Shown: positions 40,188 through 50,289, numbered from the stretch's first letter. The stretch: 64,000 bases of DNA from an uncultured Deefgea sp. (GCF_947072475.1 NZ_CAMTIA010000001.1:1-64000), one strand, 5' to 3'. Program-made: numbers and translations. The notes: generated by a model not told the origin, from the sequence alone.

Positions 40188-40222
40188 AAGCCCAAGTGAT
40201 ACTGCATCACTTGGGCTTTTTG
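40188..40222. terminator. Terminator hairpin downstream of selD
   Basis: AAGCCCAAGTGATACTGCATCACTTGGGCTTTTTG. Confidence 0.65.
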
Positions 40223-40242
40223 TTTGGGCGAGAGTACGGCTT

Positions 40243-41280
40243 TTAAATCACGCTCACCTTAGCAGCACCCGCTTGCAAGCGACCAATCACGGCCGCTTGG
40301 GCAAAGCCTTGTGCTTGAAATAAAGCCATGACTTCGTCGGCGGCGTCGGCGGAGCAGGCCACTAATAAGCCGCCTGAGGTTTGTGCATCGGCCATGATGC
40401 GTTGCTGCCAATCGGCAACGCTGGCAGCAAATTCAACATCGGGACCAAAGCTGGCTAAATTGCGTTCAATCGCGCCGGGGCCAATGCCTTGCTGGGCAAA
40501 ACCAACGGCGGCCGACAATAGCGGCAAATCGTCAGCACTAATTTGTGCGGTCAGCTGGGCGCCACGGCAAACCTCTAATACATGGCCAAGTAGACCAAAG
40601 CCGGTGACATCGGTTAGCGCGTGCACGCCAGTCAGTTTGGCTAAATCACAGCCGACTTTATTCAGTTGAGTCGTGGTATCAATTAGTTGCTGATAGCCCG
40701 CAGCATCGAGCAGCCCTTTTTTCATTGCGGTACCCAAAATACCGATGCCCAAGGGCTTGCCTAAAATCAGTACGTCATCAGCTTGGGCGTCGCTGTTTTT
40801 TTTCAGCTGTTTAGGGTGCACCAAACCCATGGCGACTAAACCATAAATCGGCTCTGGCGCATCAATCGAGTGCCCGCCCGCAATCGGGATACCAGCAGCG
40901 GCGCACACAGCAGCGCCGCCAGCCAAGATTTGTTGGATATCTTCAATCGGCAAGATATTGACGGGCATGCCGACAATCGCTAAGGCCATAATCGGCGTGC
41001 CGCCCATGGCATAAATATCCGAGATCGCATTGGTGGCGGCGATGCGGCCAAAGTCGAATGCATCATCGACAATCGGCATAAAAAAATCAGTGGTTGCCAC
41101 CAAAGCTTGCTCGTCGTTGAGCCAATACACTGCCGCATCATCGGCGGTTTCGGTGCCGACCAAGAGCTTGGGAAACATCGCCGCAGTGGGTAGTTTGGAC
41201 AGCATTTCAGATAACACGGCCGGCGCTATTTTGCAGCCGCAACCACCACCGTGCGATAAAGTTGTTAATTTTGTGCTCAT
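40243..41280 (-). CDS. selD: Selenide, water dikinase (Cys form)
   Basis: LSHGGGCGCKIAPAVLSEML; GTETADDAAVYWL; ADAQTSGGLLVA; start set at MSTKLTTL. Confidence 0.95.
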   Translation of the reverse strand: MSTKLTTLSHGGGCGCKIAPAVLSEMLSKLPTAAMFPKLLVGTETADDAAVYWLNDEQALVATTDFFMPIVDDAFDFGRIAATNAISDIYAMGGTPIMALAIVGMPVNILPIEDIQQILAGGAAVCAAAGIPIAGGHSIDAPEPIYGLVAMGLVHPKQLKKNSDAQADDVLILGKPLGIGILGTAMKKGLLDAAGYQQLIDTTTQLNKVGCDLAKLTGVHALTDVTGFGLLGHVLEVCRGAQLTAQISADDLPLLSAAVGFAQQGIGPGAIERNLASFGPDVEFAASVADWQQRIMADAQTSGGLLVACSADAADEVMALFQAQGFAQAAVIGRLQAGAAKVSVI

Positions 41281-41418
41281 TACCACCCCTAAGTCAGAAA
41301 CCAATGGCCCAAGATAGCAGCCCTGTCGCGCTTTGGCGAGAGGGCATCGGGATGAATTTAGCCACGGCTGCCGTGTAGGTGGGATAATCCACCGATTGAG
41401 TGGATAAGGTGAAAAAAC

Positions 41419-42462
41419 GTGAGAAAAATGTTATCGACCTTGGCCGATCTAAACCAATTTGACGAAGTGATCGACGTTCGCACGCCGCTAGAGTTTGCCA
41501 TCGACCATATTCCCGGCGCGATTAATGCGCCAGTGCTGAGTAATGAAGAGCGGGTGATTGTCGGCACGCTGTATAAGCAAGACCCGTTTGCCGCGACCAA
41601 ACTCGGCGCGGGACTGGTTGCCAGCAATATTGGTCTACACCTTGCCACTACGTTTAAAGACAAGCCTAGAAACTGGAAACCGTTGATTTATTGCTGGCGC
41701 GGCGGCAAACGCTCGGGCTCAATGGCCACGTGTTTAAATTTGATCGGTTGGAAAGCCGGGCAATTGCAAGGCGGTTATAAAGCCTATCGTACCGATGTAT
41801 TGCTCCAGCTGGCGGCGCTGCCCGCCGCATCGCGTTTTATTGTTTTGGCCGGACGCACCGGTTGCGGTAAAACGCGGCTCTTAACCGCCTTAGCCCAAGC
41901 GGGCGCGCAGACGCTGGATTTAGAAGGGCTGGCGCAGCACCGCGGCTCAGTGCTCGGCGCGAGCCCAAGCAGCGCGCAGCCGTCACAAAAATTGTTTGAT
42001 AGCCTATTAACGCGCCAGCTGGCCTTGTTTGATCCGAGTCGTCCGGTATTTGTCGAGGCAGAAAGCAAACGCATTGGCTTAATCCATTTGCCCGCCAGCT
42101 TGATGTTGGCGATTCGCGCCGCCGATTGCATTCAGATTGAAGCGAGCGTTGACGATCGAATTCGATTCTTGTGCGACGACTACCGACATTTGTTTAACGA
42201 CCCCGCCAATTTTAAAAGCAAACTGGCCCGATTGGTCGAAATGCACGGTAAAGCCGTCCTTGCGGACTGGAATGCGCTGATTGACGAAGGGAAAGACATC
42301 GAGTTATCTAGCGAGCTGATTCATAAACACTACGATCCAGCGTATACGCGCAGTAGCCAAAATAACTACCTAAGAATGGATCAAGCTCGAACATTAACCA
42401 TTGATCCATCTGGCGATTTAAGCCACAGCGCTAAGCAATTACTGCACGAGCTTGGCGGGTGA
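41419..42462 (+). CDS. mnmH: tRNA 2-selenouridine synthase
   Basis: Rhodanese domain with YCWRGGKRSGSMA and P-loop AGRTGCGKTRLL. Confidence 0.95.
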   Translation: MRKMLSTLADLNQFDEVIDVRTPLEFAIDHIPGAINAPVLSNEERVIVGTLYKQDPFAATKLGAGLVASNIGLHLATTFKDKPRNWKPLIYCWRGGKRSGSMATCLNLIGWKAGQLQGGYKAYRTDVLLQLAALPAASRFIVLAGRTGCGKTRLLTALAQAGAQTLDLEGLAQHRGSVLGASPSSAQPSQKLFDSLLTRQLALFDPSRPVFVEAESKRIGLIHLPASLMLAIRAADCIQIEASVDDRIRFLCDDYRHLFNDPANFKSKLARLVEMHGKAVLADWNALIDEGKDIELSSELIHKHYDPAYTRSSQNNYLRMDQARTLTIDPSGDLSHSAKQLLHELGG

Positions 42463-42583
42463 GATTGAGCGTTAGTTGCGATGATTTAGCGCTATTCAGC
42501 GCTTAGGCCGGGCTTTAAGTCTTAGAGAGTAAGCCCCAGTCTGAACATCATTGGATTCAATCAAATGCCACGCTGTCGCGTTA

Positions 42584-42621
42584 ATGCCGTTCACTTAAGC
42601 CAAGTGAGCGGCATTTTTTTC
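42584..42621 (+). terminator. Terminator downstream of mnmH
   Basis: ATGCCGTTCACTTAAGCCAAGTGAGCGGCATTTTTTT. Confidence 0.7.
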
Positions 42622-42808
42622 CTCGATTTCATTGCAGTTGTCGCTTTTGACGCAAAGGTACAGAGAAAATCAATCGAAAAACCCTGATTTTCCTCCGCGC
42701 CTCTGCGCCTCTGCGTCAGGTTTTCAGGGTTTGTCGTTAAGTGAACTGTATTTACGCTGTCGCTTGGCTTTTTTATGGATTACTTGTTATTACAGCGACA
42801 CTGCCGCT

Positions 42809-43891
42809 ATGATGCGTTGTTTATTAAACTTGGCGCGAGCGATGCGAGTTTTACTGGCTTTAGGTTTGGCTTTATTTAATGCTGTTGCGCTCGCCGCGAC
42901 GCCTAAGCTGCAGGCTAAGCCCGCTGCACCCGCTTATCAATTGGGCCCTGAGCAGCTGGGTTTGGTGGTGAATAAAAACGATCCACAGTCTCTTGAGATC
43001 GCCGCCTACTACGCCGATCAGCATCATTTAACACCAGAGCAAATTCTCGAAATCAGCCTGCCGACAGATCGAGTGTGGATTACAGAGGGCGAACTAGAGC
43101 AAGTCAAAGCGCAAATCGACGCACATTTTTCACCCCAAATTCAAGCGCTGGCGCTGGCGTGGAGCAAGCCGTATCGGGTGAACTGCATCGGGATGACCTA
43201 TGGGATTACGCTCGGTTATATTGAAGGCATCTGCAGTAATCTGGGCCAGCCAACGCCAGCATCGCCGTATTTTAATCACGCAACAACGCAACCTTTTACC
43301 GATTTGGGCATCCGCCCCAGCATGATGTTGGCGGCACAAGATATGTCGAGTGCTAAAAAATTGATTGATCGTGGTGTGCAAGCTTGGGGTAATCAGCCCA
43401 AAGCAACGGCGTATTTTTTAACGACAACGGATCAAGCCCGCAGCTCGCGCGCGGCCTTGTTTCCGCCGAGTCAAATCGTCAAAAAACCAGCGATTAAAAT
43501 CGAAAATATCCACGCCAATACGCTGAAAGATAAAAGCGATATTCTGATTTACCAAACGGGTTTGGCGAACGTGGCCGATCTAGCAACGCTGCGCTTTGTA
43601 CCCGGCGCGCTGGCCGATCATTTAACGTCGTTCGGCGGCATGCTGACCGATAGCGGGCAAATGAGCAGTATGCAATGGCTAGAAAGCGGTGCAACCGCCA
43701 GCTACGGCACGGTGAGCGAGCCGTATAGCTACCCACAAAAATTCCCGCATCCGCAAGTGTTATTAGCGCATTATTTGAGCGGCGCAACGGCGGTTGAGGC
43801 CTACTGGAAAAGCGTTGCATGGCCGGCACAAGGCGTATTTATCGGTGACCCACTCGCTGCGCCGTATCGGAGCTTAAGCCCGTTTAAGTAA
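42809..43891 (+). CDS. TIGR03790-type exported protein of unknown function
   Basis: Signal peptide then LGPEQLGLVVNKNDPQSLEIAAYYADQHHLTPEQILEISLP; internal Met chosen as start. Confidence 0.7.
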   Translation: MMRCLLNLARAMRVLLALGLALFNAVALAATPKLQAKPAAPAYQLGPEQLGLVVNKNDPQSLEIAAYYADQHHLTPEQILEISLPTDRVWITEGELEQVKAQIDAHFSPQIQALALAWSKPYRVNCIGMTYGITLGYIEGICSNLGQPTPASPYFNHATTQPFTDLGIRPSMMLAAQDMSSAKKLIDRGVQAWGNQPKATAYFLTTTDQARSSRAALFPPSQIVKKPAIKIENIHANTLKDKSDILIYQTGLANVADLATLRFVPGALADHLTSFGGMLTDSGQMSSMQWLESGATASYGTVSEPYSYPQKFPHPQVLLAHYLSGATAVEAYWKSVAWPAQGVFIGDPLAAPYRSLSPFK

Positions 43892-43972
43892 TCAGATTGC
43901 TGCTAAATTTCGGCAATGTTCAGATTGGATGTTGATAGGCTATACAAGTGCTTGAGCAGATCGACTTCAACG

Positions 43973-44075
43973 CCTTCCCCCTCGACGGGGGAAGGTTGGG
44001 ATGGGGGTGTTGAGCTTAAAATATACGCCGTAGTATCACCCTCACCCTACGCCCTCTCCCATCAAGGGAGAGGGA
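43973..44075. repeat. Inverted pair of REP-like sequences (BIME-like)
   Basis: CCTTCCCCCTCGACGGGGGAAGGTTGGGATGGGGGTG facing CACCCTCACCCTACGCCCTCTCCCATCAAGGGAGAGGGA. Confidence 0.75.
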
Positions 44076-44287
44076 ATGCCGCGAAGCTTTAATCACCATC
44101 AACACGTAATCTGAATATCGCCTAAATTTCTGTAGTATTGCCCGCTAAGCTTTGACAGCAAATAGCCAGAGGCTGATACCTTGGGTTTTTTAGGGCGCAA
44201 GCCCCGCAGAGATTTACGCGCCATCAGCGATGGATTGTCCGAGCATCGAAGCATTGATCAATCCATCTCAGGCCTGTTTAACCACGA

Positions 44288-44794
44288 TTAACTGCGCGGC
44301 TTGAGCGCCATAATCGCTAAAAATGTGGCGTCGCCATTGTTGGTGGTTGCGGCTTTGTAGCAGCCCAATGCGCCTAACAGATGCACCGCCATCGCGGTCA
44401 GCTCCCAAGCCATGGCTTCATCGCCAATTTCAAACACATAGTCAAAATCAAAGAGGGCATTGCCAGTTAATGTGGCTAATTCTTTGATTTTTGCCGAGCG
44501 CTCGCGCAGCGCAGGCAATCCGGCGGCATTGCTCCACGCCCATTTCCATGTATTGTTTTTGGCTGAATAGCTGCCGATCTCAATCACCTCGACCTCTACT
44601 TCAAGCTGATCGGCCGCGTCGAAAAATTGCAGTTTTCCATTGGCTTGGTCAAACCACCAACGCCCCAGCCCACTGCCTAAACTGTAGCTGGCGCTTAACA
44701 TCGCTTGTTTTTGCTCAAGCTCGGCAAAGCTCGCGTCAATAAAAGCGTAAAACTCATCATCGGTCATGCTCATACACAATATCCTTACTCTCAA
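44288..44794 (-). CDS. Hypothetical protein, DUF6882-like
   Basis: 168 aa; LGRWWFDQANGKLQFFD...WKWAWSNAAGLPALRERSAKIKELATLTG pattern; true start may be MTDDEFYA. Confidence 0.6.
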   Translation of the reverse strand: MRVRILCMSMTDDEFYAFIDASFAELEQKQAMLSASYSLGSGLGRWWFDQANGKLQFFDAADQLEVEVEVIEIGSYSAKNNTWKWAWSNAAGLPALRERSAKIKELATLTGNALFDFDYVFEIGDEAMAWELTAMAVHLLGALGCYKAATTNNGDATFLAIMALKPRS

Positions 44795-44934
44795 ACTTTA
44801 ATCAAAATCTCAAATCGATTGCTCGATCCGCTTTTTATCGGCGAATCGATTTTAAGTCAACAGCCGATCGGTTTTGTTGATGTATTGCGGTCTAAGCGTG
44901 GATAGGCAATGGTGGGAGACCGATACATCGCTGT

Positions 44935-45037
44935 TGTAGGGTGCGCCTTGGCGCACGCGGATGCGGTGCGCGGTGATTGACGTGCTGATTGACGCGGTAT
45001 CCGCGTGCGCAAACCCTGCGGATTTGCACACCCTACA
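44935..45037. repeat. Fold-back intergenic element 1
   Basis: TGTAGGGTGCGCC...GCACACCCTACA termini, internal CACGCGGAT/ATCCGCGTG arms. Confidence 0.7.
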
Positions 45038-45045
45038 TCGAAGCA

Positions 45046-45146
45046 CGTAGGGTGCTGATGAGCGAAGCGAATCGCGCCGTGGTTGCGGCGGCCACGGCTG
45101 TCTCGGCTTCTTCGGCGTAATTCGCTGCGCTCATTAGCGCCCTACG
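45046..45146. repeat. Fold-back intergenic element 2
   Basis: CGTAGGGTGCTGATGAGCGAAGCGAATCGCGCC versus its imperfect inverse GGCGTAATTCGCTGCGCTCATTAGCGCCCTACG. Confidence 0.75.
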
Positions 45147-45163
45147 GGAGTGCGGTTTACGAG

Positions 45164-45508
45164 TTAATTGGCGTGACTTTGCTCGTCATTTATACCGAGG
45201 AAGGGATTATTTTTGAGTTTAAGTAGAGCATCACTGATGTCAATTTCATCTTCTGAAAAACAATAAGTCGTATTTTGATTAGTTTTGATATGGAGATATT
45301 TTTTTTGTGAGCGCTTGCCGTTTTTTCGCGACAGGTATTTGCTAATTAAGCCGGCAATTAGCAAAGAAAAAATACCGCCAAGATAGTGGTTTTCTTGGTA
45401 ATGATTTCTGATGGCTTTTTCTTGGTTTGATTCAGTGTCAATCCAGTATTTATTGATCTCTTGGTTTTTAAAGTGTATTCCACCAATTTCTATCAATTGT
45501 TCATTCAT
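45164..45508 (-). CDS. Hypothetical membrane-associated protein
   Basis: 114-aa ORF with hydrophobic stretch YLGGIFSLLIAGLISKYL; no family recognised. Confidence 0.5.
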   Translation of the reverse strand: MNEQLIEIGGIHFKNQEINKYWIDTESNQEKAIRNHYQENHYLGGIFSLLIAGLISKYLSRKNGKRSQKKYLHIKTNQNTTYCFSEDEIDISDALLKLKNNPFLGINDEQSHAN

Positions 45509-45716
45509 GTTGACACGCCTTGAATTGGTTTTTGAAAATCGCAGCTTGCTGATTATTCTTATGCCAGTTTAGTCGTGTCAGGGTGAATTAAACATCATGT
45601 TTTCTCGATAGATATTTCAGTTTTTTGCTGCTCGTAGGATGGCTTGAGCGCAGCGCTACCCATCCATTCAAAGCGATGGGCATCGCCAAATTATGGTTTA
45701 ACCCATCCTGCGCCAC

Positions 45717-48347
45717 TTACCCTAATGCTTTATTCACAATCTCATATGTATCGCTCGACAATCCTTCCGTGGCGCGAATCCGCTCTAACTCTTGTTGCAT
45801 TAACTCACGGCGGCTGGCGTCGACTTTGGTCCAGCGGTTAAAGCAGCTGGCAAGGCGGGCAGCGATTTGTGGGTTGATGGCGTCTAATTGAATAATATGA
45901 TCGGCAGCAAAGGCGTAACCGTAGCCGTCAAACGAGTGAAAATGCGGTGGGTTGCCCAGACAAAATGCAGTGATCAGTGAGCGCACTTTATTTGGGTTTT
46001 TGATCGAAAACGCCGGATGCTCTGTGAGCTGCTGCACGCGGCTTAGCGCGCCGGGGCGGCGGCTGGTGGCTTGTAGCGTAAACCATTTGTCCATCACCAG
46101 CGCATCGGTGCTCCAGTGCGCGGCAAAGTCAGCCAGTTGGGCGTCACCGCCGTCGCGATTGACTAGCGCTTTGAGTGCCGCAAGGCGATCGGTCATATTG
46201 TCGGCGCGCTGGTATTGGCGAGCGAGTAAAGACGCAATCATCGGCTCATCGAGCTCAGCCAAATAATCCAAGCAAATATTTTTTAAGCTGCGGCGCGCGA
46301 CTTGTTCACCTTCGTAAACATAAGGTGTCGCGTCGTTCAGCCGTTGATACACGGCGAGCAGTTCTTGGCGTAATTCACGGGCGATTTGCTGTTTGATGCT
46401 GCGGCAAACCTCGTATAAACGCACTGGGTCAACGTCGGATAATTGCTCAAACAAATAGTTTTCGCGTGGCAATTCCAGCATTAAGGCCACTAGCGCAGGG
46501 TCGAGTTTGTCGCTGGTGAGTAGCTTTTGGTAGGCGGCAATAAAGGCGGCTGGTGCTGCGACTTTTTCGCCTTGGCCGGCCGCAGCGTATTGCGTTTTGA
46601 GTAGTTGCACGGCAAAGGTGTTGGCCGCTTCCCAGCGCGCAAAAGCGTCGCTGTCATTGGCCATTAAAAACACCAAATCGTCATCGTTATACGCAAAATT
46701 TAAATGCACTGGCGCAGAAAAGTCGCGCAATAACGACGGCACCGGCAGGCACGGCACGTTAATAAACGTAAAGCTTTGCACCGCTTCGCGGATTTCTAAT
46801 ACGCGGGTGGTGCTGCCCGCCACGGCTTCGCCTTGCAATTGCAGCGGTAAATCTTGGCCACGGCGATCAATCAAGCCAACGGCCAAGGGCAAATGAAACG
46901 GCAGTTTGTGATCTTGCCCGGGCGTGGCTGGGCAATGCTGCGCTACGGTGAGCGTATAGGTTTGTGCGGCGGCGTCGTAATCGGCGTTGACCGACAAGAC
47001 TGGCGTACCGGCTTGGCTGTACCAGCGCTCGAACTGATCGAGGTTCACGCCATTGGCGTCGCTCATCGCGCGGCGGAAATCGTCGCAAGTAACGGCTTGG
47101 CCATCATGGCGTTTAAAATACAAATCCATGCCACGGCGAAATCCGGCAGTGCCAAGCAAGGTGGCATACATGCGCACCACTTCGCTGCCTTTTTCGTAAA
47201 TCGTCCAAGTATAAAAATTATTAATTTCTAGGTATTCATCGGGGCGAATCGGGTGCGCTTGTGGGCCTGCATCCTCAGAAAATTGGGTTTCGCGCAAGCT
47301 GCGAACGTTGCTAATACGCTGCACGGCGCGGCTACCGATATCGCTAGAGAATTCCTGATCGCGATACACCGTGAGGCCTTCTTTCAGGCTGAGCTGAAAC
47401 CAGTCGCGGCAGGTCACGCGATTGCCGGTCCAGTTGTGAAAATATTCATGCGCGACGACTGAATCAATACCATCAAAATCAACGTCGGTGGCCGTATCAG
47501 GCTTGGCCAAAACAAACTTGGTATTAAAGATATTCAAGCCCTTGTTTTCCATCGCGCCCATATTAAAGTCGCTAACGGCGACAATCATATACGTATCGAG
47601 ATCGTATTCCAGCGCAAAGCGTTCTTCATCCCAAGCCATAGCTTTTTGCGCGGCGGCCAGCGCATGGTGGCATTTATCTAAATTGCCCGGCTCGACATAA
47701 ATCTCGATTTGAATCATGCGCTGACTCGGTGTGCTATGGCTGCCCGACAGCGCCACCAATTTGCCCGCGACTAAGGCAAATAAATACGCCGGCTTTTTAA
47801 ATGGATCGACCCATTTCACCCAATGGCGATTTTTGTCCAAAGTGCCACTGCCTACGCGATTGCCGTTTGAGAGCAAGACCGGAAATTTGGTTTTATCGGC
47901 AATGATGGTGGTGGTGAATTTGGCCATCACGTCAGGGCGATCTAAGTAATAGGTGATTTTGCGAAAGCCTTCGGCCTCGCATTGGGTAAAGAAATTGCCA
48001 TTGGATTGATATAAACCCATCAGGCTGGTGTTGTCGCTAGGTAGCAAACGCGTCACGATTTCTAAAATGCCATCGTCGGGCATCTGGGCAATGCGCAAGC
48101 TGCAATCGTCGAGAACATAGTCGCTCCTCGTGAGCGGCACGCCATCGAGTTTAATGCTCTCGAGCGTCAGTGCTTCACCATCCAAAACCAGCGGCGTATC
48201 GGCGCTCACACCCTGATTGCGTTTAATAATCAGGCGCGATGTTACTTTGGCATGGGTATCGCTTAGCTCAAAAGTTAAATCAACGCGGTCAATTAAATAG
48301 CTCGGGGGGGTATAGTCGAGACGACGAATCGCTTGGCGGCTGCTCAT
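45717..48347 (-). CDS. pepN: Aminopeptidase N
   Basis: GAMENKGLNIFN and VVAHEYFHNWTGNRVTCRDWFQLSLKEGLTVYRDQEF. Confidence 0.97.
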   Translation of the reverse strand: MSSRQAIRRLDYTPPSYLIDRVDLTFELSDTHAKVTSRLIIKRNQGVSADTPLVLDGEALTLESIKLDGVPLTRSDYVLDDCSLRIAQMPDDGILEIVTRLLPSDNTSLMGLYQSNGNFFTQCEAEGFRKITYYLDRPDVMAKFTTTIIADKTKFPVLLSNGNRVGSGTLDKNRHWVKWVDPFKKPAYLFALVAGKLVALSGSHSTPSQRMIQIEIYVEPGNLDKCHHALAAAQKAMAWDEERFALEYDLDTYMIVAVSDFNMGAMENKGLNIFNTKFVLAKPDTATDVDFDGIDSVVAHEYFHNWTGNRVTCRDWFQLSLKEGLTVYRDQEFSSDIGSRAVQRISNVRSLRETQFSEDAGPQAHPIRPDEYLEINNFYTWTIYEKGSEVVRMYATLLGTAGFRRGMDLYFKRHDGQAVTCDDFRRAMSDANGVNLDQFERWYSQAGTPVLSVNADYDAAAQTYTLTVAQHCPATPGQDHKLPFHLPLAVGLIDRRGQDLPLQLQGEAVAGSTTRVLEIREAVQSFTFINVPCLPVPSLLRDFSAPVHLNFAYNDDDLVFLMANDSDAFARWEAANTFAVQLLKTQYAAAGQGEKVAAPAAFIAAYQKLLTSDKLDPALVALMLELPRENYLFEQLSDVDPVRLYEVCRSIKQQIARELRQELLAVYQRLNDATPYVYEGEQVARRSLKNICLDYLAELDEPMIASLLARQYQRADNMTDRLAALKALVNRDGGDAQLADFAAHWSTDALVMDKWFTLQATSRRPGALSRVQQLTEHPAFSIKNPNKVRSLITAFCLGNPPHFHSFDGYGYAFAADHIIQLDAINPQIAARLASCFNRWTKVDASRRELMQQELERIRATEGLSSDTYEIVNKALG

Positions 48348-48606
48348 AGTGGGCGGCTCTTTTTGGGAATGGCAGAAAGTCGCCAGCTTAAACCGAGATT
48401 GATTCACAAACAATCGGCAATAGTGCGGTTGTGCGAGTTCGCCTCATTGGCTTGGTGTAAACGGCGGTTAACTCCGGCTGACATCATGCTGAAGGTGGGT
48501 ATATTCCGAAAAAGTTCGATCTTAGACAAAAACAGTCATTCAGCTTATAAGTGCTGACTGGTATTATGACCCACATATTTTGCCGTCATTACGGAATCAC
48601 ACCACG

Positions 48607-50289
48607 ATGTATATTTACGACGAATACGACCAGCAGATTGTGGACCAGCGCGTAGCGCAGTATCGCGATCAAACGCAACGCTTCTTAGCCGGTGAGTTAA
48701 CGGAAGAGCAATTTCGCCCACTGCGCTTGCAAAACGGCCTTTATATTCAAAGGCATGCGCCGATGTTGCGGGTGGCCATTCCTTATGGTCATGTGAGCAG
48801 CCGCCAAGTTCGCAAGCTGGCTGAAATCGCCCGTAAATATGACAAAGATTATGCGCATTTCACCACGCGCCAAAACATCCAATACAACTGGCCAGCGCTG
48901 GAAAACGTGCCCGACATCTTGGCGGAACTCGCTACAGTGCAAATGCACGCGATTCAAACCTCGGGCAACTGTATCCGAAATACCACGACTGACCAGTTCG
49001 CCGGTGTGGCGCATGATGAAATTGTTGATCCACGCCCTTGGTGCGAAATCATCCGTCAATGGTCAACATTTCACCCTGAATTTGCTCACTTGCCGCGTAA
49101 ATTTAAAATCGCCGTCAATGGCTCGGTCGAGGATCGTGCTGCCGTGTTGGTGCACGACATCGGTATTAATGTGGTGAAAAACGCCGCTGGCGAGGTGGGA
49201 TTTGAGATCTACGTCGGTGGTGGTTTGGGCCGCACGCCGATTGTTGGTAGCCTGATCAAGCCTTGGCTTGAGCCAGAGCATTTGCTGTCGTATTTGGATG
49301 CCGTCTTGCGCGTATATAACCGCTACGGTCGCCGCGACAATAAATACAAAGCGCGGATTAAGATTTTGGTGAAAGCGATGACACCAGAAGCATTTGGTGC
49401 CAAGGTCGATCAAGAATGGGCGTTTACCAAAAACGGCCCAATGACATTAACGCAAGACGAAATCGCGCGTAACCAGCAATACTTTACTGCGCCAGCGTAT
49501 GAAGTATTTACTGGGGATGACGCTGAATTTTTACGCCAAAAGTTGGAAAGCAAAGGGTTTAGCCGCTGGCTTGAGCGCAATGTGTTTGCGCACAAACAAG
49601 CTGGCTACGCCGCAGTGACCTTGAGCTTGAAACCCAACGGCGTTGCGCCGGGGGATGCGAGCTCAAGCCAGCTCGATGCCGTTGCTGATTTGGCCGATCA
49701 ATATAGCTTTGGTGAATTGCGCGTGTCGCATCAGCAAAACTTGATTTTGGCCGATGTGAAGCAATCTGATTTGTTGGCCTTGTGGGAAGCGGCCAAAGCG
49801 ATTGGTTTTGCTACGCCGAATATTGGCTTATTAACCGACGTGATTTGCTGCCCGGGCGGGGACTTCTGTTCATTGGCGAATGCCAAGTCGATCCCGATTG
49901 CGCTGGCGATTCAAGATCGTTTTGATAACCTCGATTACCTGCACGATTTGGGCGAGATCGACATGAATATGTCGGGCTGTATGAACGCTTGCGGTCATCA
50001 CCATATCGGCAATATCGGCATTTTGGGCGTCGATAAAAACGGCTCAGAATGGTATCAAGTCTCGCTCGGTGGCCGTCAAGGCAAGGGGGCTAGCTTGGCC
50101 AAAGTACTTGGCCCCTCGTTTGCCCAAGATGAAATGCCGGATGTGATCGAAAAAATCATCAATGTGTTTGTCGCCAATCGCAATGGCGAAGAGTCGTTTA
50201 TCGACTTATTTGATCGCATTGGTGCCGAGCCATTTAAAGCCAAAGTATATGAAGGCAAACCCAATCGTCGGGAGAAAGCAGATGCTTGA
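48607..50289 (+). CDS. Siroheme-dependent nitrite/sulfite reductase
   Basis: Siroheme/4Fe4S motifs CCPGGDFCSLANAKS and GCMNACGHHHIG. Confidence 0.94.
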   Translation: MYIYDEYDQQIVDQRVAQYRDQTQRFLAGELTEEQFRPLRLQNGLYIQRHAPMLRVAIPYGHVSSRQVRKLAEIARKYDKDYAHFTTRQNIQYNWPALENVPDILAELATVQMHAIQTSGNCIRNTTTDQFAGVAHDEIVDPRPWCEIIRQWSTFHPEFAHLPRKFKIAVNGSVEDRAAVLVHDIGINVVKNAAGEVGFEIYVGGGLGRTPIVGSLIKPWLEPEHLLSYLDAVLRVYNRYGRRDNKYKARIKILVKAMTPEAFGAKVDQEWAFTKNGPMTLTQDEIARNQQYFTAPAYEVFTGDDAEFLRQKLESKGFSRWLERNVFAHKQAGYAAVTLSLKPNGVAPGDASSSQLDAVADLADQYSFGELRVSHQQNLILADVKQSDLLALWEAAKAIGFATPNIGLLTDVICCPGGDFCSLANAKSIPIALAIQDRFDNLDYLHDLGEIDMNMSGCMNACGHHHIGNIGILGVDKNGSEWYQVSLGGRQGKGASLAKVLGPSFAQDEMPDVIEKIINVFVANRNGEESFIDLFDRIGAEPFKAKVYEGKPNRREKADA

